64,000 nt of DNA from NCBI GenBank assembly GCA_945860295.1, contig CAMAQH010000006.1, positions 62,001 through 126,000 of the forward strand, given 5' to 3'. Position 1 is the first letter of the stretch. The number at the start of each line of letters is the position of its first letter. Origin of the DNA: Prosthecobacter debontii. Its GTDB lineage: Bacteria; Verrucomicrobiota; Verrucomicrobiia; Verrucomicrobiales; Verrucomicrobiaceae. Below the pieces are notes generated by a model. It worked only from the letters and a program-made list of their open reading frames with translations. It made no database searches and was not told the DNA's origin. The translations under genes and the position numbers were made by a program. This document shows positions 32,691 through 41,683 of the stretch, piece by piece.

Positions 32691-32948
32691 CCTGCTTGAT
32701 GTATGATGGACTTAGTCAGTCACTCTTTGAATGCGGCGGAAGTCCGCCAGAGGGGTGTCGCCGGGCGGGATAAGCTAGGCGCTCGAAAGCTGGACGCGTT
32801 CGGCGCGCAGAGCATCACAAAAACGTTTGGCTTAGATTATATTCGGTATTGAACCTAAGGTGAATAGGCGTCATCGGCTGAGTGGTCTCGGTCCCCGGTT
32901 GGTGACCATCAATTCCTAGCGCTGACTTCAGGTCAACGAACTGCATCG

Positions 32949-34142
32949 TTACTTGATCCGGCCCCAATGGCTCGTCAGAGGCCAATAACAGAACAGGGCT
33001 GGGCCGACGAGGTTACGCTCGGGGATGGTGCCCCAGACGCGGGAGTCGCTGCTGTTGTAGCTGTTGTCACCCATGGCAAAATACTCCTCATCACGCAGAT
33101 TGATGTGATGGATGCTGCCACCGACGGAGCGGGGGTCGCCATAGCCGCGGTAGCCGTCCACGGGTTGCTGCTGGGTACCCTGCATGACGCGCTTGAAGCC
33201 GAACTCTTCGGCTTCGTGTCCATTGTGCATGAGCTTGGGGGAAATCACTTCGAGCTCGTCTCCAGGGACTCCGGCGAGGCGCTTGATATAATGTTGTGCG
33301 CCCTGCTCAAAGGGCACCGCGATGCCACGGATGTGTTTGGTGGTAAAGACAAAGACTTCACCGCGCGTGGGGGTGCGGAAATGGTAGCTGAATTTGTCCA
33401 CTAGAACATGGTCGCCGTTATGGACGATGCCGCGCGCGAGGAGCTGGCCTTTGCTGATGTGTTCACCACCGCGCAGGCCATAGGCCATACGCCGGTCGGG
33501 TGTGTCGTTACCTGTTTCGATGGGCATGCTGTTGATGTGCTTCACGAGCTGCAATTCATCCAATAGCTGACGCTGTGGTGCCTTGATGGTGATCGTGTGC
33601 CCGTCTTTGAAGTGCAGCTTGCAGTAGGGCATGAAGATCGCGAAGCGATGCTCGGTGACGGGCGTGGTTTCATCAAGATAGCCGTCATGATCAGACTCTA
33701 CATTGATGTAGCGAGTGCTGGTGACCAAGGAGGCTAGCTGGCCGATCAGGCCGGGTGTGGGATCTTCGGTTGTGGCCTCGGCGGTGATACCATTGAGCGT
33801 CGGCTGCATGGAGCCAGTGGGAATTTGAAAGGGCTGGGCGATGTAGCCACGAATGCCCAGCGCGATGACGATGGCGACGAAGAAGACTTCCACATTATCG
33901 CCGATCTCGCTGGTGGCAGCATTCGGCAGAGCTTTTTCGCAAATTTTGTTCAGTTCCTCATTCAGCGTTTTGATCCGCTCTCGATCCTTGGCCTTCATGG
34001 CAGCTTCTAAACTGCGGCGCAGAGTCAGGATCTCATCGAGCTTGGCCTGCGGTAGCAGATCACGTTTGTAGTCGATGAAGCGTGTGACGCCTTTATGCAG
34101 GAGCTTGGCTTGCTTTAGGTAGCGGGGGGTAAAGAAGAACAT
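32949..34142 (-). CDS. lepB: Signal peptidase I
   Basis: A 397-residue S26 signal peptidase that removes signal peptides from exported proteins at the outer face of the inner membrane. The catalytic serine is in QIPTGSMQPTLNG near residue 115 after a membrane segment (VFFVAIVIALGIRGYIAQPF). The catalytic lysine is in YIKRLAGVPGDELEV near 288, and the closing box MGDNSYNSSDSRVWGTIPE is near 355. It is longer than the common form: residues 1-85 are a basic, coiled N-terminal extension (RRSLEAAMKAKDRERIKTLN), and about 100 residues are inserted between the serine and lysine boxes, as is usual in this phylum. It likely processes the many secreted proteins encoded nearby. Confidence 0.93.
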   Translation of the reverse strand: MFFFTPRYLKQAKLLHKGVTRFIDYKRDLLPQAKLDEILTLRRSLEAAMKAKDRERIKTLNEELNKICEKALPNAATSEIGDNVEVFFVAIVIALGIRGYIAQPFQIPTGSMQPTLNGITAEATTEDPTPGLIGQLASLVTSTRYINVESDHDGYLDETTPVTEHRFAIFMPYCKLHFKDGHTITIKAPQRQLLDELQLVKHINSMPIETGNDTPDRRMAYGLRGGEHISKGQLLARGIVHNGDHVLVDKFSYHFRTPTRGEVFVFTTKHIRGIAVPFEQGAQHYIKRLAGVPGDELEVISPKLMHNGHEAEEFGFKRVMQGTQQQPVDGYRGYGDPRSVGGSIHHINLRDEEYFAMGDNSYNSSDSRVWGTIPERNLVGPALFCYWPLTSHWGRIK

Positions 34143-34228
34143 GAGTGCGCGGTCAGTGACAGGCGCTCCTGTGACATCTGCTTTCCATCACAGCAAGCGG
34201 CAATAACGCCCCTGAATGAAGGCGCAGT

Positions 34229-34975
34229 TCAGTTAAAGTGAGCCACCTCTTCACCCACGAGCTTGCCTGAAAGGATCGGCGCCGTGGTGCTGCGGCTAGT
34301 GGGCAGCAGGGAGCGTCCGACGGCTTTTTCGATGTTCGGGATGAGCAGTACACTGATCGTTCCAGCTCGTGAATTGGTCGGGGTGAACTCGCTGAAGTCG
34401 AGCGCTGTGCCGCTGCCTGTGAGGATGCCGGTGTTCACGTCGATGCTGGCGGTGAGCTTTGTAGGGATTGCCGCCGCCAGCAGGGAAGGCAATCTTATTG
34501 CCGGCACCGAGAGTGAGAAACTGGGTGTAGGGAGCCGCAAGCCCGCGCTGGGTTAAAATGAAACGTGCATTGTCCGAACCTGGGCTGATGCAGAAGATGA
34601 GGCTGCCAAATAAAAACGGCGTGTATTTTCCACCAATGCCGGTGAGCGAGTGCTGAGGGAACCCTGTGGCGTAGCTGCGTCCGCTGACCGCTGATTTCAC
34701 CCAGCCGAGGGATGCAGCGCTGAGACCTGTCGCGGAGTTCAGTGTCTGCCAGCCCTGGATGGAGCCATTGAAGTTGTACTGCATGACTTGTAATGCGGTC
34801 TGGCCGCCTTCTGCCTAGCCAGTGCTGTAGGTGAAAGCGGTGCCATCCGCGAGCCGCCCGCTATAGTTGACGGCACCAGCAGCGGTGATCGTTTTCGTGG
34901 CCCATGAGGCACCTTGGGGATAGGTTACATTGCCCATGAGACCGATTGGCACCTCGTAGCCTGGGCGATGCCGGC
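34229..34975 (-). pseudogene. Fragment of a secreted surface protein (C-terminal module), broken
   Basis: The C-terminal part of a protein related to the surface protein at 23878-26043. It reads GNVTYPQGASWATKTITAAG, then TAG at 34815, then the same frame continues with YNFNGSIQGWQTLNSATG, GKYTPFLFGSLIFCI and FLTLGAGNKIAFPAGG. A frameshift near 34485 moves it to KLTASIDVNTGILTGSGTAL and NIEKAVGRSLLPTSR. KSGILTGS-type strands match both proteins. No start is present; it directly abuts a fragment of another gene at about 34975. Confidence 0.6.
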
Positions 34976-35310
34976 GCTGGCGTTGTGTGAGGTGCCGAGC
35001 ATTTGCAGGGCGATGAGTCCTTCTGGGAAATTTGTGGCCTGAGTCGCCAGCCAATTGACCCCAATGGCTGAACCCGGCGCGTCCATGTTTTCCTGGACGA
35101 GCTTGAGCACCTTGGCCGCATAAGTTTCAGCGCTCGGCACGCTGTCTCGATCCTTTTTTTCTCCTCTTCAGTCTTCGCTTCGATGATTTTCATCGTATTG
35201 GCGCGCACGTTGGTTTCATACTCGTCGATCACGATACGGATCGCTTTCTCGGTGGCATCTGGCTCAGCATGCAAACTGACGGTGATGAAAAGGAGGCTTA
35301 GGCCGATGGA
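34960..35310 (-). pseudogene. Fragment of an exported helical protein, possibly thioredoxin-like (TlpA-type) N-terminal region
   Basis: Reads GLSLLFITVSLHAEPDATEK, RIVIDEYETNVRANTMKIIE and, after a frameshift near 35150, SAETYAAKVLKLVQENMDAP and NWLATQATNFPEGLIALQML. A signal peptide followed by helical repeats of this kind precedes the thioredoxin domain in some exported TlpA-like proteins of related bacteria; the thioredoxin part itself is missing. No start codon is found. Identification is tentative. Confidence 0.4.
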
Positions 35311-35727
35311 TTTTAATGGTAATTTGTAAGTGGATCGGCGGTGATTCAGTTCTGTCAGGGCAGTGCAGAGTAGCAGTATAGAACTGGCAGGATCAGGCAC
35401 AGCAGCGAAGCCAGGCCAAAAGGACTCACTGACGTCAAAGTGCCCCACTGGGCCGCCAAAGTGCTCGTATTCAGTCCGAAAACATCCAGGGCAGTCGCCA
35501 CTGTCGAGTGATCCGACTTCGGAGAATCCCACAGGCTCGGCACGCTCATATATGACCAGTTTTTCCAGTTCAGCGGTGGGTGCTGCGCGCATTCGGTTGA
35601 CCAACTCCAAAGCATACTCGTGATTCGCTGTCGGGCCTGCCAAAGACTGCTTCTCGACCACACACGCAACCCCCGCCGTCAGACATAGGTGCCTGAGAAT
35701 AGGGTGATGGAAGGTATGGCCGCGCAT
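35300..35727 (-). pseudogene. Fragment joining a CAP-like N-terminus to a PEP-CTERM tail
   Basis: Begins with a signal peptide (ILRHLCLTAGVACVV) and ANHEYALELVNRMRAAPTAE, the first helix of a CAP/SCP-like domain. It then jumps within about 90 residues to VPDPASSILLLCTALTELNH, a degenerate PEP-CTERM sorting signal. Most of the expected domain is missing and the frame runs on into the next fragment. It looks like a gene with a large internal deletion and a lost stop. Confidence 0.45.
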
Positions 35728-35911
35728 GAATGCTTAATCTATGGTAATTATAGCGACGACAAACGAGAAATACAGCCTCTGCGACTGTGAACAGGATAAT
35801 ACTCAAGTTCCTGCATTTTCGTCTCCGGAAAGAGTCTGGTGTCGTAAGCGTACAGTTTTCCTTTGATTCCAAGTTTCGTTTTGGAGTCTGGTTAGGCCCG
35901 ACAATCCCCCC

Positions 35912-38293
35912 ATGTCAGCTCGCACCGTGTTTACAAATTCATCTTTTGCCATCTTTCTGGTTCTGTCAGTGAAAACTGCGCTTTTTGGCGCTGCGCCCGC
36001 TCCTGAGAGAGAGCACCCTGGCAAGGTAGTTTATCTAAAGCTCTGCGCTGAGTGTCACGGGGATCGCGGGCAGGGGGTGGAGGATGAATACGATGAGGTG
36101 CTTACTGGTGAGAAAAGCGTGGAGGCGCTGGCAAAATACATCGATCGGACGATGCCTGAGGATGACCCGGACAAGTGCAGCCCGGAGGAGTCGAAGCTGG
36201 TGACGGCTTACATTTACGAGGCGTTTTACTCACCGGCGGCGCAGGCGCAAATAAACCCTCCTCAGAAGGAACTGAGCAGGCTGACCATTGATCAAGTCCG
36301 CAGGTCGGTGATGGATCTGATCGGTCGTTTTCGCATGGGGCCCGGCTTTGATCGGCCCGTCGGTAATGAGCAGGGCTTGAAGGCAACGTATCGCGGCGTG
36401 GAACTGCCAAAGCCGGGTGAAAAGGCGGTGGATACGACGCCGAAGAAGGGCATCCAAGCGAAGCGCCCGAACAAGACGATCGAGCGTGTCGAGCCAGTGA
36501 TCGCCTTTCACTGGGGCGCGGACAGCCCAGACAAAGTGGTGCTGGAAGCCGAGCAGTTTCAAAATCGCTTCGAGGGCAGCGTCATCGCCGCTGAGACAGG
36601 TCTATATGAATTTGCGGTGAAGTCGGAGAACGGCTTCCGCCTGTGGGTCAATGACGGCAGCGAGTCAGATGTGCTGATCGATGGCTGGGTCAGTAATGGA
36701 CCGCAGGTGCGTGAGGAAAAGAAATCCATTTTCCTGGTCAGTGGTCGCACTTACATGCTGCGACTGGAGCATTTTAAATTCAAAGAGCAGACCGCCTCCA
36801 TCGAGCTTTGGTGGAGGACGCCGCATGGCGTAAAGGAACTCATCCCAGCCCATGCCATGCGCACAGATCGTCCACGCGAACTGATGATCGTAAACACGGA
36901 GTTTCCCGCTGATGACAGCAGCGGTGGCTACCCGCGCGGCACCACTATTTCCAAAGCCTGGGATCAGGCTGTGACCGATGCCGCCATCGCCACTGCCGAG
37001 CATGTGGTGGAGAATCTCGACGAGCTGTCCGGGTCGAAAGTAGGAGAGCCAGATCGTGGAGGGAAGCTTCGGAAATTTGCCTTCAGTTTTGTTGAGTCGG
37101 CCTTACGCAGACCCTTGAGCGACGAACAAAAAGCATTCTTCATTGAGGCTCAATTTAAAGCTGCTAAATCACCCGAGACAGCGGTGAAGCGTGTGGTCTT
37201 GTTCACGTTGAAGTCCCCGGAGTTTCTCTATCCGAATCTGCGCGATGATGAAAAGCAAGACGACTTCGAGGTCGCCTCACGTCTTGCCTTGGCGCTTTGG
37301 GATTCCATTCCTGACAAGAAGCTCGCTCAGGCTGCCACGGCAGGCAAACTGCACACGAGAGATCAGCTGAAGGCCGAGGCGCAGCGCATGATCGCCGACC
37401 CGCGCTCAAAGGCGAAGATGCAAGGCTTTTTCCATCACTGGCTAGAACTCGAACGTGCCGAGGGATCAACGAAAGATCCCAAGATCTTCCCCGGCTTCGA
37501 TGCGGAGATGATGGCAGATCTGCGCTTGTCACTGTTCCAATTCATCGACCAAGTCGTGTGGAGCGAGAAGTCCGACTACCGCGAGCTGCTTCAGGCGGAT
37601 TACCTGCTAATGAATGAGCACCTTGGCAAGTATTACGGACATCCAGTGACGGGTAATGAGTTCCAGCGCGTCGGCTGTGATCCGATGCAGCGCGCTGGAG
37701 TGATCACGCATCCGTTTTTACTCGCCTCACTCGCCTACACGAAGCAGTCGTCACCAATTCATCGTGGAGTGTTTCTCACACGCAACATCGTCGGTATGTC
37801 GCTTAAGCCACCGATGAAGGCCGTGGTCTTTGAGGACAGCCATTTTAATCCCAAGCTGACCATGCGTGAGAAGATAACCGAGTTGACCCGCAGCGGCGGA
37901 TGCATGAGCTGTCATAGCATGATCAACCCTCTCGGTTTCAGCTTGGAAAATTTCGATGCGGTGGGCCGCTGGCGCACGAAGGACAACAACAAACCGGTGA
38001 ACCCCGTCAGCGAATTTGCCACCGCAGATGGTAAAACCGTTCGCCTCGCGGGTCCACGCGACATCGTGAACTACGTCGCCGAGAATCCCAGCGGTCATCG
38101 CGCCTTCATCCGCCACCTCTTCCATCACATCGTGAAGCAGGAGCCGACAGCCTATGGCGCGCAAAGAGTCGATGAAATGCAGCGTGAGTTTGCCGCCAAT
38201 GGCTGCAATATTCAGAAGCTTCTAATGGACATCGCTCTGATCGCTTCACTTGATGGCATACCAGTCGAACCCGATACCAAAGCCAAAAAATAA
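35912..38293 (+). CDS. Cytochrome c/PA14/DUF1592-DUF1588-DUF1585 protein
   Basis: A 793-residue exported protein of the planctomycete/verrucomicrobial type. A signal-like start (residues 5-30) precedes a cytochrome domain with CAECH at residues 45-49. Residues 200-300 are a PA14-like domain (GLYEFAVKSENGFRLWVNDG). Then come DUF1587/DUF1595-like sequence, DUF1592 (VVLFTLKSPEFLYPNL), DUF1588 (YLLMNEHLGKYYGHPVTG) and DUF1585 (FLHH-type C-terminus RHLFHHIVKQEPTAYG). A second CXXCH, CMSCH, is at residues 664-668 and could bind another haem. These proteins are always found with a DUF1552 partner, which follows 6 bases downstream. Sugar or polymer oxidation has been suggested for the group but is not shown. 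Confidence 0.88.
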   Translation: MSARTVFTNSSFAIFLVLSVKTALFGAAPAPEREHPGKVVYLKLCAECHGDRGQGVEDEYDEVLTGEKSVEALAKYIDRTMPEDDPDKCSPEESKLVTAYIYEAFYSPAAQAQINPPQKELSRLTIDQVRRSVMDLIGRFRMGPGFDRPVGNEQGLKATYRGVELPKPGEKAVDTTPKKGIQAKRPNKTIERVEPVIAFHWGADSPDKVVLEAEQFQNRFEGSVIAAETGLYEFAVKSENGFRLWVNDGSESDVLIDGWVSNGPQVREEKKSIFLVSGRTYMLRLEHFKFKEQTASIELWWRTPHGVKELIPAHAMRTDRPRELMIVNTEFPADDSSGGYPRGTTISKAWDQAVTDAAIATAEHVVENLDELSGSKVGEPDRGGKLRKFAFSFVESALRRPLSDEQKAFFIEAQFKAAKSPETAVKRVVLFTLKSPEFLYPNLRDDEKQDDFEVASRLALALWDSIPDKKLAQAATAGKLHTRDQLKAEAQRMIADPRSKAKMQGFFHHWLELERAEGSTKDPKIFPGFDAEMMADLRLSLFQFIDQVVWSEKSDYRELLQADYLLMNEHLGKYYGHPVTGNEFQRVGCDPMQRAGVITHPFLLASLAYTKQSSPIHRGVFLTRNIVGMSLKPPMKAVVFEDSHFNPKLTMREKITELTRSGGCMSCHSMINPLGFSLENFDAVGRWRTKDNNKPVNPVSEFATADGKTVRLAGPRDIVNYVAENPSGHRAFIRHLFHHIVKQEPTAYGAQRVDEMQREFAANGCNIQKLLMDIALIASLDGIPVEPDTKAKK

Positions 38294-38299
38294 CGATTT

Positions 38300-39619
38300 A
38301 TGAAACACCTCGATCGTCGCCAATTTCTTCGTAACCTTGGCATCTCAGCCGGGACGCTGCCATTTCTATCAGGCCTACCCAGCCTTACTGGCGCACCGGC
38401 TCCGCAGAAGCGGCAGCGACTGATTGTGATGTTTTCCCCCAACGGCACCATACCGAATGAGTTTTGGCCGGAGCAGGAAGGCGCGGACTTCAGCTTCAAG
38501 TCGATCCTGAAACCTCTGGAGCCATTCAAAAAGCAGATGCTGATCCTGCATGGTATCGCAAACAAAGTGGGTGGCGATGGTGACAGTCACATGCGCGGCA
38601 TGAGCTGTCTTTTGACCTGCGATGAGCTGCTCAAAGGCAACATTATGGGCGGCGGTGGTAATCCTGCGGGCTGGGCTAGCAACATCTCTATTGACCAGGA
38701 AATGAAGAACTTTTTCCAGAGCCGCGCAGAGACAAAGACGCGCTTTGGCTCACTGGAGTTTGGCGTGGCGGTACCAGATCGTGCGGACCCGTGGACACGC
38801 ATGAGCTATGCAGGTGGAAACCAGCCCATCGCGCCGATGGATGATCCGCATCAGGTGCTGAAAAAGCTCTACGGTCAGATGAAGGATAAGGAGAGCCTTG
38901 TGAGTATTTTGGATGATGTGGGGGCGGACTTAAAGCGTGTGTCGTCGAAGCTTAGTGCGCGCGACAAAGCGCTGCTTGATCAGCACATGACTCTGGTGCG
39001 TGGATTGGAACAGGATTTGGCCGATGCGGACAAACAAGGAGCGCTTGCGCATCCGGTGCCAAAGGTAGACCCGAGCATCGAGATGGTGAATGACAACACA
39101 CCGCAGATCAGCCGCATCCAGATCGATCTGCTGGTGAACAGTCTCGCCAATGACATGGCGCGTGTCGGCACTCTGCAATACATGCGCAGCGTCGGCATGG
39201 CGCAGATGCGCTGGCTAGGCATCGAAGAAGGCCACCACAGTCTGTCGCACGATCCCGATGACAAGAAGGAGAGCTACGAAAAGCTTATGAAAATCAACAC
39301 CTGGTTTGCCGGTGAGTTTGCTTATTTGGCGAAGCGCCTGAGCGAAACTCCGGAAGCCTCCGGCGAGGGTAGCATGCTTGATAACACGCTGCTCGTCTGG
39401 ACCAACGAACTCGGTAAAGGCAACACGCACACGCTGGACAACATTCCGTATGTGATGGTCGGGGGCGGGTGTGGCTTCAAGATGGGCCGCTCACTGAAGT
39501 TTGACAAAGCCGCTCACAATCGCCTCTGGCTGAGTGTGGCGCACGGCATCGGTCACACGAGCCTAAAGACCTTTGGCAAAACCGAGCTGTGTGAAGGCGG
39601 GGCGCTGGTGCTGGCTTAA
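38300..39619 (+). CDS. DUF1552 protein with Tat signal
   Basis: A 439-residue protein starting MKHLDRRQFLRNLGISAGTL, a twin-arginine signal, so it is exported folded, probably with a bound cofactor or metal. The body matches DUF1552: MFSPNGTIPNEFWPEQ, HGIANKVGGDGDSHMRGMSC (His/Asp-rich, metal-site-like), GLEQDLADADKQGAL, and near the end LLVWTNELGKGNTHTLDNIPYVMVGG, which resembles the sulfatase/alkaline-phosphatase-like DUF1501 relatives. It forms an operon with the DUF1592 cytochrome gene 6 bases upstream. Function is not established. Confidence 0.88.
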   Translation: MKHLDRRQFLRNLGISAGTLPFLSGLPSLTGAPAPQKRQRLIVMFSPNGTIPNEFWPEQEGADFSFKSILKPLEPFKKQMLILHGIANKVGGDGDSHMRGMSCLLTCDELLKGNIMGGGGNPAGWASNISIDQEMKNFFQSRAETKTRFGSLEFGVAVPDRADPWTRMSYAGGNQPIAPMDDPHQVLKKLYGQMKDKESLVSILDDVGADLKRVSSKLSARDKALLDQHMTLVRGLEQDLADADKQGALAHPVPKVDPSIEMVNDNTPQISRIQIDLLVNSLANDMARVGTLQYMRSVGMAQMRWLGIEEGHHSLSHDPDDKKESYEKLMKINTWFAGEFAYLAKRLSETPEASGEGSMLDNTLLVWTNELGKGNTHTLDNIPYVMVGGGCGFKMGRSLKFDKAAHNRLWLSVAHGIGHTSLKTFGKTELCEGGALVLA

Positions 39620-39773
39620 TGGATTGGTCTAGAGAATTGAAAACGAAAATTGAGTTATACTCTGAGGTGAATATTCTCTTTTCACGCCCCCCGGAACGAC
39701 TCCAGATGGCGCTGGTTTGCGCACTCCACAGGCGCAGCTACAACCGGCCTGAAAACTAGGTCACAAATAGCAG

Positions 39774-39795
39774 GACGCTTTAGTGTCTCTTTTTG
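39774..39795 (+). terminator. Weak terminator-like hairpin after the DUF1552 gene
   Basis: GACGCT-TT-AGTGTC (one G-T pair) followed by TCTTTTT, between the converging DUF1552 and dnaA genes. The stem is short, so confidence is modest. Confidence 0.35.
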
Positions 39796-39816
39796 ATTGA
39801 ATTTGCCGCTAGAATT

Positions 39817-41295
39817 CTAGGCCTCAAGCAGCTTCGCATTCAGGCGATCGACCATGCTGCGGAACTCGGTGGTTTCACTCATGCGTCGGCTGATGACCTT
39901 GCAGGCGTGGATGACTGTTCCGTGATCACGCCCGCCGAATTCCTCGCCGATCTGGATCAGTGGCAGTTTCACCATGTGACGGGTGAGGTACATAGCGACC
40001 TGACGGGCTTCAGCGATGTTTTTTGGGCGGCGTGGCCCGGTGAGGTCGCTGACGCGGAGGTCATATTGAGCCGCCACTGCACGCTGGACGCGGTCCACGG
40101 TCACTGACTTTGTGGGTTCCTCATCAATCACGTCATGCAAGAAAGCCGCAAGGGCGGATTCGTTGCTCATGGTGCCTTCTAGAGACACATGCGCGGCGAC
40201 TCTCATGAGGGCACCTTCAAGCTTACGCACGTTGGCGCGGATTCGATGGGCGATGAATTCGAGAATCCAAGGCTCCAGCGAGACATTAAAGTCATGCATC
40301 TTGCGGCTCAGAATGGCGACGCGGGTCTCGAAGTCTGGTATCTGAATCTGTGTGGTGAGGCCCCATTCAAAACGAGAGACGAGCCTGCTTTCCAAATTCT
40401 TCATGTCACTAGGAGCGCGATCACTGGCGAGCACGATCTGCTTCGCGCTGTTGAAGAGTTCATTGAAGGTATGAAAGAACTCCTCCTGCGTGCTGTCCTT
40501 GCCCTCAAAGAATTGCACATCGTCGATCAACAGCACATCGACTTTCCGATACTTCTGACGGAATTGGCTGAAGCTCTGTTTCTTGATGGCTTCGACGTAC
40601 TCATTGGTGAATTGCTCAGAGGTCACGTAGCGAACGATGGCGCGCTTTTTACGAGTCAGCACTTCTTGGCCGATGGCCTGCATGAGGTGGGTTTTACCCA
40701 AGCCTGTAGCACCATAGAAAAAGAGCGGGTTGTAGATGCGACCCGGCTTCTCAGCGACGGCGCGAGCGACGGCGGCCGAGTAGCTGCAATTGGAGCCAAC
40801 GACGAAGCTGTCGAAGTTAAATTTAGCATTCAGTCCAGCATCAGAAAATGAGCGGATGCTGAGTGAGTCATCTACCACGTGAGGACTAGCCGCTGGGCGA
40901 TCATCAAAGTGGCGCGTCGAAATGACACGAGCGGCTTTCTTCTCCAAAGTGGCATCGGCAGTCAGCGGGCGTAGCGGCTCGCTAGCCACATGATATTCGA
41001 TGGAGGCTGAGGTGCCGAGCACTTCAGCCACTGCATCTGCAAAGGTACCGGAGAAATTACTCTCGATCCAAAGCTGATGAATGGGGTTTGGCACATGCAC
41101 GATCACCCGGTGGTCATCCGTGATACGGGCGGTCGTGCCTGAGAAGCAGCGTGTGTAGTTATCATGCCCCAGCTTTTTCATGAGCAGGGTACAGATGTCA
41201 TCCCATGCTGTAGGGATCACGGTAAAAAGGTCAGCACGATTTGTGTGAGAAGTGGACTTGGAGAGTTGTGTTGAGTCTTCATTGGCGGTCTCCAT
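39817..41295 (-). CDS. dnaA: Chromosomal replication initiator DnaA
   Basis: ATG 41295 gives 492 residues; the frame is open to 41367. Domain I is at residues 25-110 (WDDICTLLMKKLGHDNYTRCF), and a linker domain II follows. The AAA+ domain III contains Walker A YGATGLGKTHLMQAIG near 200, the Walker B DVLLIDDVQFFEGKD, and the arginine-containing SRFEWGLTTQIQIPDFETRV. Domain IV has the DnaA-box-binding signature GRDHGTVIHACKVI near 470. DnaA-ATP melts the origin to start replication. dnaN, often next to dnaA, is not here. The upstream region is A/T-rich and has three phased repeats resembling weak DnaA boxes. A 12-bp palindrome CTAGAATTCTAG covers the stop codon. Confidence 0.95.
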   Translation of the reverse strand: METANEDSTQLSKSTSHTNRADLFTVIPTAWDDICTLLMKKLGHDNYTRCFSGTTARITDDHRVIVHVPNPIHQLWIESNFSGTFADAVAEVLGTSASIEYHVASEPLRPLTADATLEKKAARVISTRHFDDRPAASPHVVDDSLSIRSFSDAGLNAKFNFDSFVVGSNCSYSAAVARAVAEKPGRIYNPLFFYGATGLGKTHLMQAIGQEVLTRKKRAIVRYVTSEQFTNEYVEAIKKQSFSQFRQKYRKVDVLLIDDVQFFEGKDSTQEEFFHTFNELFNSAKQIVLASDRAPSDMKNLESRLVSRFEWGLTTQIQIPDFETRVAILSRKMHDFNVSLEPWILEFIAHRIRANVRKLEGALMRVAAHVSLEGTMSNESALAAFLHDVIDEEPTKSVTVDRVQRAVAAQYDLRVSDLTGPRRPKNIAEARQVAMYLTRHMVKLPLIQIGEEFGGRDHGTVIHACKVISRRMSETTEFRSMVDRLNAKLLEA

Positions 41296-41367
41296 GGCGT
41301 TGTGTTGAGGCTGGTCGATGAGATGAATGAGGATAAATTGGCGCTGTTTCGGGAGAAGCAGCGCCAT

Positions 41368-41625
41368 TTGATTATTTTAAAAATTACTGCTTCTGTTTAT
41401 GACAAGACTGTCACCATTGAAAGTAAATGTTGAATCAATTTTCAATCCCCTGAGCATGTGGAGTGCTTTATATAAAAAAGATGTTTTACATGTCTAAAAG
41501 ACATTGATTAAAATTCGGTGAATAGATTGTGAATGATCTGTGAATAGACGATTCATTTTGTGTCCGAGTTAAAGGTGGCACACTTCATGAACAAGGCTTG
41601 CATCTCATAATACGATGGCCTAACA
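41368..41625. other. A/T-rich region upstream of dnaA, candidate dnaA promoter or origin
   Basis: About 260 bases without genes, clearly richer in A and T than the surroundings (for example TTTATATAAAAAAGATGTTTTA near 41470). It must hold the dnaA promoter. It also includes three phased near-DnaA-box repeats. No perfect TTATCCACA is present. Confidence 0.5.
41518..41547. repeat. Three 11-bp-phased GTGAAT repeats resembling DnaA boxes
   Basis: GTGAAT begins at 41518, 41529 and 41540, exactly 11 bp apart: GTGAATAGATT, GTGAATGATCT, GTGAATAGACG. On the other strand the units read CTATTCACC, TCATTCACA and CTATTCACA; the last differs by one base from TTATTCACA, an accepted DnaA box. The phasing puts them on the same helix face. 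Confidence 0.55.
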
Positions 41626-41655
41626 AAAGAGGCGAACGATTCATCGTTCGCCTCT
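41626..41655 (-). terminator. Rho-independent terminator of the first ThuA gene
   Basis: A near-perfect hairpin with arms AAAGAGGCGAACGAT and ATCGTTCGCCTCTTT. On the minus strand it is followed by TTTTGTTAGG; it begins just after the ThuA stop at 41684. It is the strongest terminator in the window and may also insulate dnaA. Confidence 0.85.
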
Positions 41656-41683
41656 TTGTTTTGAAAGTGATGATGAAGCCTCG

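Noticed and set aside
32691-32948. GC-rich segment that might encode a tRNA or structured RNA
   Set aside because: No T-loop GTTCRA motif or cloverleaf could be folded by eye; only the hprK promoter region is likely here.
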